A stretch of 64,000 nucleotides of DNA from Adhaeretor mobilis (GCF_007741515.1 NZ_CP036263.1:4327178-4391177); one strand, 5' to 3'. Positions 42,926-52,270 are shown, counted from the stretch's first letter. The notes: a model not told the origin generated them from the sequence alone. Numbers and translations: made by a program.

Positions 42926-45471
42926 ATCGTGCTTGGCAACATTTAGCATTTATCGCACTGAGCTTTGCAATCAGTTGGGGCTTCTCACTCGCCTGGGCCG
43001 CTGATGGTGCCGAAGCGGAGAAAGAGAACGCCAGCAAAGACCCCTCTTCACCGGCTGAGACGCCAAAATTTGTCGATCTAACCATTTATCCCAGTGAGAT
43101 CCACTTGAACCATGCTGCGGCAAAGCAGCAGGCAATTGCCGTTGCCCGTCGCACCGACGGAATCAGTGTGGACGTCACCAGCCTAGTTGAGTGGAAGTGC
43201 AAAGCGGATAATGCAGCAGAGCCGCTAGCTAAGTGGGCGGACGGCCGAGTGCAGCCCCTGCGTGATGGAAATACCACGCTGGTGGCCAGACTCGACCAAC
43301 CCAGCCTCGACCAAACCAATTCCGACAGTCTTAGCGCAAGCGTGCCGGTCTACGTCCAAGGCGCCACGATCAATAAAGAGGTAAGTTTCCGGCACGATGT
43401 GATGCCCATTTTCTTGCGAGCCGGTTGCAATGCCGGCGGGTGCCACGGTTCTTCGCGCGGCAAAGATGGGTTTCAGCTTTCGCTGTTTGGCTACGATCCG
43501 GCCGGCGATTACTTCCGACTCACACGGGAACGAGCCACACGACGACTCAATCGAGCTCTGCCGGATGACAGTCTACTCCTCGAAAAGTGCATTGGCGCTG
43601 TGCCGCACACCGGAGGGAAACGATTCGAGAAGGAAAGCGAATACTACAGCACGCTTCACAACTGGGTTTCTGCAGGAGCACCCAGCGATCTGGCGGACGC
43701 TCCCACCGTCGAGAGCCTACAACTCTACCCACCAGAAGCCACAATGGAGTTAGACGATGCTCAGCAATTCGTTGCACTAGCAACCTACTCCGATGGCAAC
43801 GTTCGCGACGTGACGGACCTAGCGTTGTTCCTCTCCAGCGACTCGACTGTCGCGTCAATCGATCCGCAAGGCCGCTGTGTTGCCGGAGTGCGCGGCGAGG
43901 CGTTTGTGATGGCACGTTTCGACACACACACCGTTGGTAGCCCCGTGTTGACGCTCCCGACGGAATCTATTTACCAGCCAACCGAAACGCCCCCGGCAAA
44001 CTACATCGATGAACTGGTCGATGCGAAACTCAATACGCTTCGCATCCCTCCCAGCGAGAGGTCTTCCGATGCGGAGTTTCTTCGCCGGGTCACCATCGAT
44101 CTAGCCGGACGTTTACCTGAGGTTGCAGAGCTCGAAGCGTTTCTGGCAAATGAAGCTCCCGATAAACGCGCACTGGCAATCGATCGGCTGATCGATACCC
44201 CTGAGTTCCGCAAGCTGTGGACGTTGCACTGGGCAAACCTGTTAATGGTTCGCTCGGAAAACAATCGCGTCGATTACAAAGCGATGCAGCTCTACTTCGA
44301 GTGGATCGCCGAGCAAATTCAACAGAATCGCCCGCTCGATGAGTTCGTTCACGAGTTGCTCACCGCGAGCGGCCCAACCTTCGTGGCACCGGCTGGCAAC
44401 TTCTATCAAGTCGAGCCATTAGCAGCAAAGACCGCCGAGAACGTTGCCCAAGCGTTCCTTGGGATTCGCGTGCAATGCGCACAGTGTCACAACCACCCGT
44501 TCGATCGTTGGACGATGGAAGACTACTACGGATTCGCGGCATTCTTCTCCCAAGTAGGACGCAAGCCGGGCGAGGATTACCGCGAGATGATCGTCTTCGA
44601 TCGCGGCTTCGGCGAAACGAATCACCCGGTCGATGGCAAGCCTCGTCCGCCACAAACCTTGGGTGGCGAACCAACTGAGTTGGCAAAGGAAAACCGCGTC
44701 GATCGACGTAAAGTTGCCGCTGATTGGATCACCTCTCCAGAGAATCCGTATTTCGCCACCAATCTGGGCAATCGATTCTGGGCCCACTTCTTCGGCGTCG
44801 GCATTGTCGAGCCAGTGGATGATGTGCGCGTGAGCAATCCACCGAGTAACCAAGCTCTCTACGATGCGCTCGGCAGCAAGCTCATTGAGTACGATTTCGA
44901 TTTCACCCGCCTGGTGCGCGATATCTGCAACTCCAATGCGTACCAGCGTGCTTCATCAACCACAGAAGCCAACCAGCACGATCGACGTAACTTTGCTTAC
45001 GCACGCACCCGCCGCATTCCTGCCGAAGTGCTCTTAGACTGTGTGAGTCAAGCGACCGGCGCTGAGGAAAAACTCCCCGGCCTACCCCTGGGGGCACGAG
45101 CTACGCAGGTGGCCGATGGCAAAGCGAACCACTACTTCTTGAAAACCTTTGGACGATCAAAGCGAGACACCGTGTGTGCGTGCGAAGCACGAGCGGAGCC
45201 GACCCTCTCTCAAGCCTTACATTTAATGAATGGTGCAACTGTCCATGGTAAAATCAACCAAGGCAAACTCATTGAAAGCATGCTCGAGGAAGGTGCCCAG
45301 CCACAGGAGGTCGCTCGTCGGCTGTATCTTCGCTGCCTCTCCCGAGAGCCCAGCGATGCCGAACTGGCGGCCCTCGATAAGCTCATTGCGGAAGACCCTA
45401 AACCGCGAGACGAGCTTCAAGATGTTTTCTGGGCACTGCTGAATTCGCGCGAGTTTCTGTTCAACCACTGA
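42922..45471 (+). CDS. DUF1549/DUF1553 (PSD1-type) cytochrome-like protein with Ig-like segments
   Basis: An 849-residue exported protein (signal about 8-30). After a beta-rich Ig-like segment (LTIYPSEIHLNHAAAKQQAIAV) comes a heme-like motif of unusual spacing, AGCNAGGCHGSSRGK (C-x4-C-H) at about 171-177, then a second Ig-like segment (LQLYPPEATMELDDAQQFVALATYSDGNVRDVTD), then DUF1549 (YIDELVDAKLNTL, FLRRVTIDLAGRLP) containing a conventional CxxCH (VQCAQCHNHPFDRW), and DUF1553 at the C-terminus (RFWAHFFGVGIVEPVDD, RRIPAEVLLDC, ALHLMNGATV). The family is a planctomycete hallmark proposed to be an exported cytochrome-like redox protein. Its start overlaps the PPC gene stop. Confidence 0.92.
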   Translation: MNRAWQHLAFIALSFAISWGFSLAWAADGAEAEKENASKDPSSPAETPKFVDLTIYPSEIHLNHAAAKQQAIAVARRTDGISVDVTSLVEWKCKADNAAEPLAKWADGRVQPLRDGNTTLVARLDQPSLDQTNSDSLSASVPVYVQGATINKEVSFRHDVMPIFLRAGCNAGGCHGSSRGKDGFQLSLFGYDPAGDYFRLTRERATRRLNRALPDDSLLLEKCIGAVPHTGGKRFEKESEYYSTLHNWVSAGAPSDLADAPTVESLQLYPPEATMELDDAQQFVALATYSDGNVRDVTDLALFLSSDSTVASIDPQGRCVAGVRGEAFVMARFDTHTVGSPVLTLPTESIYQPTETPPANYIDELVDAKLNTLRIPPSERSSDAEFLRRVTIDLAGRLPEVAELEAFLANEAPDKRALAIDRLIDTPEFRKLWTLHWANLLMVRSENNRVDYKAMQLYFEWIAEQIQQNRPLDEFVHELLTASGPTFVAPAGNFYQVEPLAAKTAENVAQAFLGIRVQCAQCHNHPFDRWTMEDYYGFAAFFSQVGRKPGEDYREMIVFDRGFGETNHPVDGKPRPPQTLGGEPTELAKENRVDRRKVAADWITSPENPYFATNLGNRFWAHFFGVGIVEPVDDVRVSNPPSNQALYDALGSKLIEYDFDFTRLVRDICNSNAYQRASSTTEANQHDRRNFAYARTRRIPAEVLLDCVSQATGAEEKLPGLPLGARATQVADGKANHYFLKTFGRSKRDTVCACEARAEPTLSQALHLMNGATVHGKINQGKLIESMLEEGAQPQEVARRLYLRCLSREPSDAELAALDKLIAEDPKPRDELQDVFWALLNSREFLFNH

Positions 45472-45500
45472 ATGCGAGCATTTTTCCCGAGTTGTAACCT

Positions 45501-47939
45501 TTGAAAAAACATCTGCAAAACGATTTCTGTGAAGTTGACAGTGCCGCCCCACGCAGAGGCATGGGGCAGCTATTCCTGGCCTTGATTTTTGGCTTGCTTG
45601 CGAATGATTCGACGCTCGCCGCCGAGAAAATCACCTACCAAGAACATGTGCGGCCTATCTTCGCGGAGCACTGTTTCGCCTGTCACAGCCAAGACGAGAA
45701 AAGAAGCGATTTGGCGCTCGATCAACTCTCCGCCGCACTGGCCGGCGGCGTGGGTGGCGAAGTGCTTACCGCGGGCGACGCCAGCGGCTCGCGATTGTGG
45801 CACCTGATCACTCACGAAGAATCTCCGAGCATGCCGCCCGGCGGCGACAAACTGCCCGACGACCAGCTCGCGCTCATCGAAAAGTGGATCAACGGCGGAC
45901 TGCTAGACAACAAGAACTCGAAAGTGCGCAAGCAGGCTGCGGTCGTCCAACAGGCGACCGTTTCCACCGACAATCGCCCCGCCGGCGAACCTGCCATGCC
46001 GGTCGGAGTGCTGCAACAACCGGTGATCACGCCCGCCAAGCCGGCAGCCGTCGATGCCGCCGCGGCAAGCCCCTGGGCGCCGCTGGTAGCGATTGGCGGC
46101 ATTCGCCAGGTGTCGCTCTATCACACGCAGTCCCACGAACTGCTCGGTGTGTTGCCTTTCCCTGAAGGCTCGCCTCGTGTGATTCGCTTTAGTCGCGACG
46201 GTAGCCTACTGATCGTTGGCGGTGGGCACGCAGCAGCGTCGGGCAAGGTGGCGGTGTTCGAAGTCACTTCGGGGAGACGGCTTGCCACCATCGGCGAAGA
46301 GATCGACGAGGTGCTTGCCGCAGACATTTCTCCCAATCACCAGTTGCTGGCCCTGGGCGGACCGAAACGCACCGTCCGAGTTTACCGCCTCGCAGATGGC
46401 CAGCTCGATTACCAAATCAAGAAGCATACCGACTGGATTACCACCTTGCGATTCAGTCCCAATGGCAAGTTTCTCGCCAGTGGAGATCGCAACGGCGGGC
46501 TGAACGTCTGGGTGGCCAACCGTGGGCTCGAAGTTGCCCAGCTATCCGGCCACAAGGAAGCGATCAACGATCTCGCTTGGCGGTTCGACTCGGCAGTGAT
46601 TGCCTCAGTGAGTGAAGACGATTCCCTGCGACTGTGGCAGACCAATGGAAAGCAGATCAAGAACTGGAACCCGCACGGCGGCGGGCCCCGGGCGGCACCG
46701 CTGAGCGTCGACTTTTCCCGTGACGGGCGGTTGGCGACTACCGGGCGGGATGGGAAAGTTCACCTCTGGCAGGCAGATGGCAAACACATCAAGGAGTGTC
46801 AACGGCTAGAAGAAATGGGCCTCGTTGTCCGTTACACGCATGAAGGCAAGAGTGTGCTCGCTGGAGATTTCCTCGGCAACACGCACCTCCTTGATGCGGA
46901 ATCGGGCAAGTCGCTAGCCCGCCTCGCACCTAATCCGCCGGCGCTAAAGCAACGCCTACTGGAAGCGCGAGCGGCTACCGATGAGCAGCAACACCTCGTC
47001 AGCAAGCTTCGTACCGATGACCAACACCAGCAGGCATTGCTCGCTGAGGCACGAAGCGCAAGGGAAAAACTTCTCCAGCAAGTCACTCAAACCGATCAGC
47101 AGGTCAGCCAGCTGAGCGACCAACGCGTGAAACTTGCCCAAGACGTCTCAACCGCGACTGAGCAGTGGCGTCTCGCGACCGAGTCGCTCGCCAAGGCAAC
47201 CAAGGGGCGGCTCGAAGCCGAGCGCCTGCTAGCGGATGCCAGTGTAAGCAATGAAGCGTCGACGCAGGAGGAAGCAACAAGCGACAAGGCAAACCGGCAA
47301 CGCGAAGCCGAGCAGCGACTTGCTACCGCCACCGAGGCTGAAACCCAAGGTGGCGCCGCACTCCAAGAGGCTGAGCAACAAAAGGCAACCGTGGGAGAAC
47401 AACAGCAAAAGGTCGCAGGGCAAGTCGACTCAACGCTCGCCAAGCTCAAGCAACTCCAAGAGCAAAAGAAAAAGTTACCCCCGCTCCAACCACTCCAGCA
47501 GAGTGCTACTCAGTCGACTGCCAAATTGGCCCAGGCAGCGCAGCAATTGCAAGCAAGCCAACAACGCCTAGAGAAGATTCAAGCAGCCAAGCAGCAGTTC
47601 GAGCAAGCAGCCACGCGCCTCACTGAAGCTCAACAACAAACCGACAAGCAGCTTGCCCAACTCACCACCCAAGCAACCGCCGCCAAGCAGGCGTCTCAAG
47701 AATCAGGCGCCGCGCTAGCCAAGCTCAAAGCACAAGCCGAGGCGCTTGCCGCCCAGCTGGCAAAAACCAAAGCCGCCCGCCAACAGGCACAAACAACTCT
47801 TCAAGAGCACCAGCAGCAGGCCCAGGAGGCGGAAGCCGCTCTGCAAGAAACGCAACAAGAGTCAGAACTCTTGCAAGCAGAGCGAGCAGCGTTGGAGGCG
47901 GCGGCGGAAATTCGCAAGCAGTACGCAGAGGGCGAGTAA
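45501..47939 (+). CDS. Cytochrome c (PSC1-type) domain + WD40 propeller + long coiled coil
   Basis: An 812-residue exported protein. The signal peptide is MGQLFLALIFGLLANDSTLA; the frame opens with TTG at 45501, and an ATG at 45561 exactly before this signal is a good alternative (792 residues). Residues about 45-140 are a planctomycete cytochrome c domain with CFACH (AEHCFACHSQDEKRSDLALD). Residues about 195-490 hold five or six WD40 repeats (FSPNGKFLASGDRNGGLNVWV, FDSAVIASVSEDDSLRLWQ). From about 500 to the end is a Gln/Ala/Lys-rich coiled coil of ~300 residues. The order heme domain, propeller, coil suggests an exported electron-transfer or scaffold protein. It is 29 bp after the DUF1549/1553 gene and ends the block. 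Confidence 0.9.
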   Translation: MKKHLQNDFCEVDSAAPRRGMGQLFLALIFGLLANDSTLAAEKITYQEHVRPIFAEHCFACHSQDEKRSDLALDQLSAALAGGVGGEVLTAGDASGSRLWHLITHEESPSMPPGGDKLPDDQLALIEKWINGGLLDNKNSKVRKQAAVVQQATVSTDNRPAGEPAMPVGVLQQPVITPAKPAAVDAAAASPWAPLVAIGGIRQVSLYHTQSHELLGVLPFPEGSPRVIRFSRDGSLLIVGGGHAAASGKVAVFEVTSGRRLATIGEEIDEVLAADISPNHQLLALGGPKRTVRVYRLADGQLDYQIKKHTDWITTLRFSPNGKFLASGDRNGGLNVWVANRGLEVAQLSGHKEAINDLAWRFDSAVIASVSEDDSLRLWQTNGKQIKNWNPHGGGPRAAPLSVDFSRDGRLATTGRDGKVHLWQADGKHIKECQRLEEMGLVVRYTHEGKSVLAGDFLGNTHLLDAESGKSLARLAPNPPALKQRLLEARAATDEQQHLVSKLRTDDQHQQALLAEARSAREKLLQQVTQTDQQVSQLSDQRVKLAQDVSTATEQWRLATESLAKATKGRLEAERLLADASVSNEASTQEEATSDKANRQREAEQRLATATEAETQGGAALQEAEQQKATVGEQQQKVAGQVDSTLAKLKQLQEQKKKLPPLQPLQQSATQSTAKLAQAAQQLQASQQRLEKIQAAKQQFEQAATRLTEAQQQTDKQLAQLTTQATAAKQASQESGAALAKLKAQAEALAAQLAKTKAARQQAQTTLQEHQQQAQEAEAALQETQQESELLQAERAALEAAAEIRKQYAEGE

Positions 47940-48290
47940 CAACCAAAAAGGATAAAGCACCGGCGGGAAACGCTGCTCAGATACACTCTGCGGTGGCGAG
48001 TTCAAAGTCGCGGTTGCGCTGTGGCTTGTCGGGAAACGCCCCGACGGGGATTGGTTCACTTGTCCCTGAGGCCACTGTGGTACCTATATTCCATGCGAGC
48101 AATCGCTCTCTACCTGTTGCCGCCACGGCTGTTCACGTCAAACCACAACCCCAAGTGCTCAGGGGTAAAGTCATCGCATGGCTGACGGCGATACGCTCAA
48201 TGTGCTTGTGGATCGTAAGCCAGTTAAGATCCGGCCAATGCAGTAGCGGCAGAAACTGACTACCGGCAGTGCAACCAATCCCAACCCGAC
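47940..48290. other. Convergent intergenic region with a gene remnant
   Basis: A 351-bp space between the convergent WD40 and diadenylate-cyclase-domain genes. No intact gene is present. The right half contains the thermonuclease-like remnant listed separately; the left half shows nothing I can identify. An 88-codon open frame (47993-48259) crosses it but only part of it matches the remnant. Confidence 0.5.
48161..48246 (+). pseudogene. Fragment of a thermonuclease (SNase-like) gene
   Basis: Read in one frame, 48161-48175 gives RGKVI; after a frame change, 48178-48234 gives MADGDTLNVLVDRKPVKIR before a TAG at 48244. Joined, this is the N-terminal signature of staphylococcal-nuclease-like domains (GKV-x-x-x-ADGDTL...K-x-R), where the DGDT aspartates bind Ca2+ and the Arg contacts phosphate. 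The following GIDAPE segment and the rest of the ~120-residue domain are absent, and the frame is broken, so it is a decayed fragment rather than a gene. Upstream bases show no intact signal peptide. The similarity is short but residue-specific. Confidence 0.5.
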
Positions 48291-49277
48291 TCATTCGCCG
48301 CCGGGTGGATCCAGCTCGAAGTCTTTCCACTTCATCGCGCGGCGGAAGGGTTCGATGCGTAGCATGACTTGGCCGTTTTGGAAGACGCGCACCGTGCCGT
48401 TCGACTCGCTGACGGTGATCGCCACCGCGGCGGTGGCTCGACTGATGGCGGCGGCTGCCCAGTGGCGGGTGCCGAGTCCTTTGCTGAGCGTGATGTCTGC
48501 CGCCGGGGCAGAGATGTGTTGGGCCGACGCGGTGACGTTGCCTTTGGCTGAGATAACGAAAGCCCCGTCAAGCTGGGCGACCTCTTTGAGCGCTTCTCGC
48601 ACCTTGGAATCTTCCAGGCGACGTTCGGCAAGCACGTAGCCTTTGACCGGATCGAACCCGAGCGGGTGGCAGTGCTCGAGCACCTTCTTGTGATCGCCCA
48701 CCACGAACAGCGTCCCTACCGGCTTGCCTTCGCGGCCTTCCCGACCGATTTCCACGGCAAGGTCCACGGCGGTTTTCAACGTATCGAGCGGCACACGCGT
48801 TTCCAGCTTACGCAGGTCGCGCACCGTGAGCCGGCCGAGGTGCTCGTCCAGACGCACAACGCTTAGCGAGTCGAGTACTCCCGCCTCAAAACCACTATAC
48901 AGAGCCACAACCGAGGAACCGGGCGAGAGCAAATCGTCTGCCACGCTTTCCAGCAACGCTTGGGCGAGTTGATCGTAGACGGGGCTGTCTGGCATGTTCA
49001 GCGGCACCGTACTGAACTCTGCTTTGGCGGCAGAACCTAGGATGACGGCATCGTCCGACGCAACCAACACGCTCAGGTTCTCAGTTGCTGCGTGAAGTTT
49101 TTCCCAGTCGAGTGGCTTTTCCAGAAGGAAGAGCAGGGCGTCTGCCTCTTCGCTTTCGGCTAGGCGCGCGGCCATCTGGCAAAGAACAGTCGTCCGATCA
49201 GAGGATTTTCCCGGTGAAGCCATCCTGCCGCCGTCGAAGCCAATGCCGATGAAGCCAAGTGTGGGGCGGGCCAACAA
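48291..49277 (-). CDS. Diadenylate cyclase (DisA-N) domain protein
   Basis: A 328-residue protein. The C-terminal part (about 175-310) is a DAC domain: VGTLFVVGD, the DGA motif at 237-239 (LDGAFVIS), GLGTRHWAAAAIS with R271-H272, and AITVSESNGTVRVFQNGQ. DAC domains condense two ATP into c-di-AMP. The canonical RHR reads RHW here, so activity needs testing. The N-terminal ~170 residues are an alpha/beta region I do not recognise (ESEEADALLFLLEK, LVASDDAVILGSAA), not the CdaA membrane helices nor the DisA helix-hairpin-helix part. An alternative start is the ATG at 49223. The gene stands alone on the minus strand. Confidence 0.85.
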   Translation of the reverse strand: MLARPTLGFIGIGFDGGRMASPGKSSDRTTVLCQMAARLAESEEADALLFLLEKPLDWEKLHAATENLSVLVASDDAVILGSAAKAEFSTVPLNMPDSPVYDQLAQALLESVADDLLSPGSSVVALYSGFEAGVLDSLSVVRLDEHLGRLTVRDLRKLETRVPLDTLKTAVDLAVEIGREGREGKPVGTLFVVGDHKKVLEHCHPLGFDPVKGYVLAERRLEDSKVREALKEVAQLDGAFVISAKGNVTASAQHISAPAADITLSKGLGTRHWAAAAISRATAAVAITVSESNGTVRVFQNGQVMLRIEPFRRAMKWKDFELDPPGGE

Positions 49278-49486
49278 CAGGCCAGCCGGCGATGGCTAGC
49301 CTCAATGGACCAGCCATCGATTCCGTGGAGCACTCTCCTTGCAATGCAACCACGTGTGCAAGTCGCGAAGTGCGCCTGCGATTGATGCAGTGCACCGCGA
49401 TAGATGCAATGTAAACCACGCAGGAAGCTAATTCAATGGTAGAGAGGCGACTCTCGACGTGAAGAAGTTGCAAAAGTCTCACACAA

Positions 49487-51244
49487 TCAGCGAGCATTCG
49501 AACCGGCACCGCGAGCGACTGACGTGTCGGCAGATTCGTCTGGTTGCCCGTCGTACTTGGAAAAGACCAAGCGGTCGTAAAGCACCAGGGCATGAATCGC
49601 GTGGCCGAGCGGGCCCGCTTCCCAATCGCGGCGACGATTGGAGTTCATGATATTTGCCAAGTAATTGACTGCCTTCACCGTGCGCCAGTAGTTCAACTGC
49701 TTTTCGTCAGCCGCGTAGAGCAGCCACTCCAAGATATGCCCGGTGGTCTTCAGACGGCGATCGACATCCTCTTCGGCGCCCGGTCCGCGGAACCACTCGG
49801 TGCTGAAGCTGCCATCGGAATTCTGCAAGCGGTAGGCGTAGTTTTGGTAGTTCCGAACAAATCGATCGGCCTTGGCATACTCGCCATTGACCGGCTCGCC
49901 TCGTTGGCGGCGTTTCTTTACGGCCAATGTCAAGCCCGAGAGGCGATGCGTACCGCCACAAGCAGCACCACGCACCGGCTGGCGCATTTCTTCCTGGATC
50001 AGCCGCGGGAAATTCCAATCGTAGCCCTTATCGTTTTGCCAAGTGGCATCCGAGGGAAGATAATGCATGAGGCCGATGAGTTTGAAGGTGAGCTCGGTGC
50101 GTGGGTAGCAGGTGAGCTTCTCCACGTCGATCAAGTCTTCAATCGTCAGATCTTTATCCTCGACCTTCATCGGGTAGTTGCTCTTCACACGTGCTTGTGC
50201 GAGCAACGCCAGTAATTGCCCCTGATGACCTTGCAATGCGGGACCAACGCGGACGCGCAGATCGCCGTCTTGGTTCAAGTACATGAGCGTGCGTTTGCGG
50301 CACGGTTGGTTAAAGCATAGCCAGCCTACCGCAGTAATCGGTTCGCCTTTGGGTCCATTTTGCAGAACACGACTATGCACCTCGTAGGACAGCATCGCGT
50401 GCATCAACTCCCACGGCCCACGCGACGCGGTATCGAACGGGCGATTGTAATAGTGCGCGAGTACGCTGCGCACTTTGCTACGCAAGGCGATTTGCTGGCG
50501 CGTCAGCGGCTTCAGATCGGTTGGCGTGGTTGCGGTACTGTTGACGTCAAGAGACTTCGTCTTCGGAGGTGATTGTACATGGACAGGACGCGTTGAGCGG
50601 CGTGCCGTTGAGATTGCCTTCTTTGGCGAGCTCACCTTGGGCAGGGGCTTTGCAGTAGATTCGTCGAGAAGCGATAGCGCCCGTTCTTCAACCTTCGTCG
50701 GCTCTGTCGGACTTCCAAGAACTAGTGGTTTTGCAGAATCTGTTTTGCTTGGTTTTGCTTCGACATGATCCTCCTCGGCCACATCACCATCACCAGACGC
50801 TCGAGGCGGCACCCAGTCGAGCCTGGGTTGTTCGAGTTGGAGCTGAGATGAGCTTGTGGTCTTGCTGGCGTCAGTGCCTCGCTTTGCGCCACTAGCTTGC
50901 CACCTGCCGCCGGCAACCTGCTTGTTGCTTGCCGACAGTGGCTTGGCAGTCGATGTCTTGACTGGCTTCGCTACCGATTTATTCGTCGAACCCTGACGAC
51001 GCCACCCGGAAGTTGAGCGCAGGGTGTCCCCCAAGATGGTCGCCATGGCTTCCTGATGGTCGAGGTCCTGCGGCTCGATCCGCGGAGCCATCGTGGAGCG
51101 CCCGAATTCGACGCGGTTCTCTGCAAGCGCAGGTACAGCGCAGAACGAGATCAGCAATAGGGCCAATGGCACACGCACTTGGGCGCAACGATAGACATAC
51201 TTCCGGCGCAGCAGTATCAAAAGAATCCCCCCCAGCTTCTCCAA
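49487..51244 (-). CDS. Exported protein of unknown function with possible alpha/alpha-toroid domain
   Basis: A 585-residue protein I cannot assign. A signal peptide ends near residue 41 (VPLALLLISFCAVPALA-EN). Residues about 75-240 are low-complexity, rich in Lys/Ser/Pro/Thr (many KPL and STAKPLS motifs), likely a disordered linker. Residues about 250-570 are helical, with repeated toroid-like motifs: GTHRLSGLTLAVKKR, RLQNSDGSFSTEWF, TTGHILEWLLYA and GPLGHAIHALVLYDRL. QNxDGSF is seen in terpene-cyclase/prenyltransferase-type repeats, so an alpha/alpha barrel is plausible. It may bind polymer outside the cytoplasm. Same strand as, but 209 bp from, the DAC gene; 254 bp from the HEAT lipoprotein gene. 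Confidence 0.75.
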   Translation of the reverse strand: MEKLGGILLILLRRKYVYRCAQVRVPLALLLISFCAVPALAENRVEFGRSTMAPRIEPQDLDHQEAMATILGDTLRSTSGWRRQGSTNKSVAKPVKTSTAKPLSASNKQVAGGRWQASGAKRGTDASKTTSSSQLQLEQPRLDWVPPRASGDGDVAEEDHVEAKPSKTDSAKPLVLGSPTEPTKVEERALSLLDESTAKPLPKVSSPKKAISTARRSTRPVHVQSPPKTKSLDVNSTATTPTDLKPLTRQQIALRSKVRSVLAHYYNRPFDTASRGPWELMHAMLSYEVHSRVLQNGPKGEPITAVGWLCFNQPCRKRTLMYLNQDGDLRVRVGPALQGHQGQLLALLAQARVKSNYPMKVEDKDLTIEDLIDVEKLTCYPRTELTFKLIGLMHYLPSDATWQNDKGYDWNFPRLIQEEMRQPVRGAACGGTHRLSGLTLAVKKRRQRGEPVNGEYAKADRFVRNYQNYAYRLQNSDGSFSTEWFRGPGAEEDVDRRLKTTGHILEWLLYAADEKQLNYWRTVKAVNYLANIMNSNRRRDWEAGPLGHAIHALVLYDRLVFSKYDGQPDESADTSVARGAGSNAR

Positions 51245-51499
51245 TCAGTTCAACTTTGAATGATTAGGAAGCGATTACTGTCAGCTTGGCGAGCCAGAGT
51301 TCTGCCGAATCGGAAGAATGTATCTTTCGCTTGCGACAAGGCGGCCCGTTGAATTGATATCGGGCAACTCGGGCGACAAATTAAGCCTGAGCGGGAACTT
51401 TTCGGGAGAGTGTGGAAGTCGTGAAGACTTCAACAATAAAGAGAAAAACCGCATAGTTTTATGCGTATCGTTTTCACGCAGCCTGCAACATTTCAATCT

Positions 51500-52270
51500 T
51501 TAGTAGACACTGCGGTTCTCAGGTTGGGTAGCAATAGAACCCGTGTCCGTGCCAGGCAACTTGCTAGCAGCAAATGCTCGCCAAGCGGCAACGTCGTTGC
51601 CAAGATTCTCGTCGCTCACCTGCTGCATCGCTTGTACACCAGCATATTGCATAGCTGGATCGCGATTCTCCAGGGCCAAGGCAATTGCTTGAATCGACTC
51701 GGGCGACTTAATCTTGCCGAGAGCGTCTACGGCAGCAAGTTGCACGTCGATCTCTTCTGCCTCAGTGACGAGTGTGCTGAGTGCCTTCACGGCTGCCGGT
51801 TTGCCTCGCTCGCCCAGTTTGCGACAGCAAGCGACTCGCACATCGGCGTCGTCGTCCTGCAGTCCTGCTAGCAATACCCGTTCTGCTAGCGGTTGATCGA
51901 ATTTGGCAATCGTTTCCTGGATCGTGCGCCGCACAATGGGATCCGGCTCAGTTTGAATCTGGGTGGCGAGTTGCTCGCAGTACTCGCATTGTTGCTGGGC
52001 ATCGCTCTTCTCAGCCCGGGGGCCAACCTCTCGGATGGCCGCCATTCGCATCGCTGGCGTGATTAGCGAAGTCCGCTCCTTCTGGCGAAAAGGCCACGCA
52101 CTACAGCCGGGTAGCACCAACACGCACCCCATCGCCAAGCTAAACAACGTCAACATAGCCGTAGTTCTCTGCCTGGAAAAAGGCTGCGTTTGCGCAACAT
52201 TGCTTTCTAGAACGGAGCGACCAGCTTGAGTGGATTGTTTCGGTTGATTCATGTTCAAACGATGCGGCAA
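51500..52270 (-). CDS. HEAT-repeat lipoprotein
   Basis: A 256-residue protein. A signal segment (about 38-55, AMLTLFSLAMGCVLVLPGC) ends in the lipobox LPGC, predicting lipid attachment at the Cys. From about 110 to 220 are HEAT/PBS-lyase-like repeats (LLAGLQDDDADVRVACCRKLGERG, AVDALGKIKSPESIQAIALAL, AMQYAGVQAMQQ). Such repeats bind proteins; no enzyme function is implied. Start uncertain: ATG at 52270 or at 52252, and the long pre-signal region suggests a later start may be used. It is divergent from the aldo/keto reductase gene. Confidence 0.8.
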   Translation of the reverse strand: MPHRLNMNQPKQSTQAGRSVLESNVAQTQPFSRQRTTAMLTLFSLAMGCVLVLPGCSAWPFRQKERTSLITPAMRMAAIREVGPRAEKSDAQQQCEYCEQLATQIQTEPDPIVRRTIQETIAKFDQPLAERVLLAGLQDDDADVRVACCRKLGERGKPAAVKALSTLVTEAEEIDVQLAAVDALGKIKSPESIQAIALALENRDPAMQYAGVQAMQQVSDENLGNDVAAWRAFAASKLPGTDTGSIATQPENRSVY

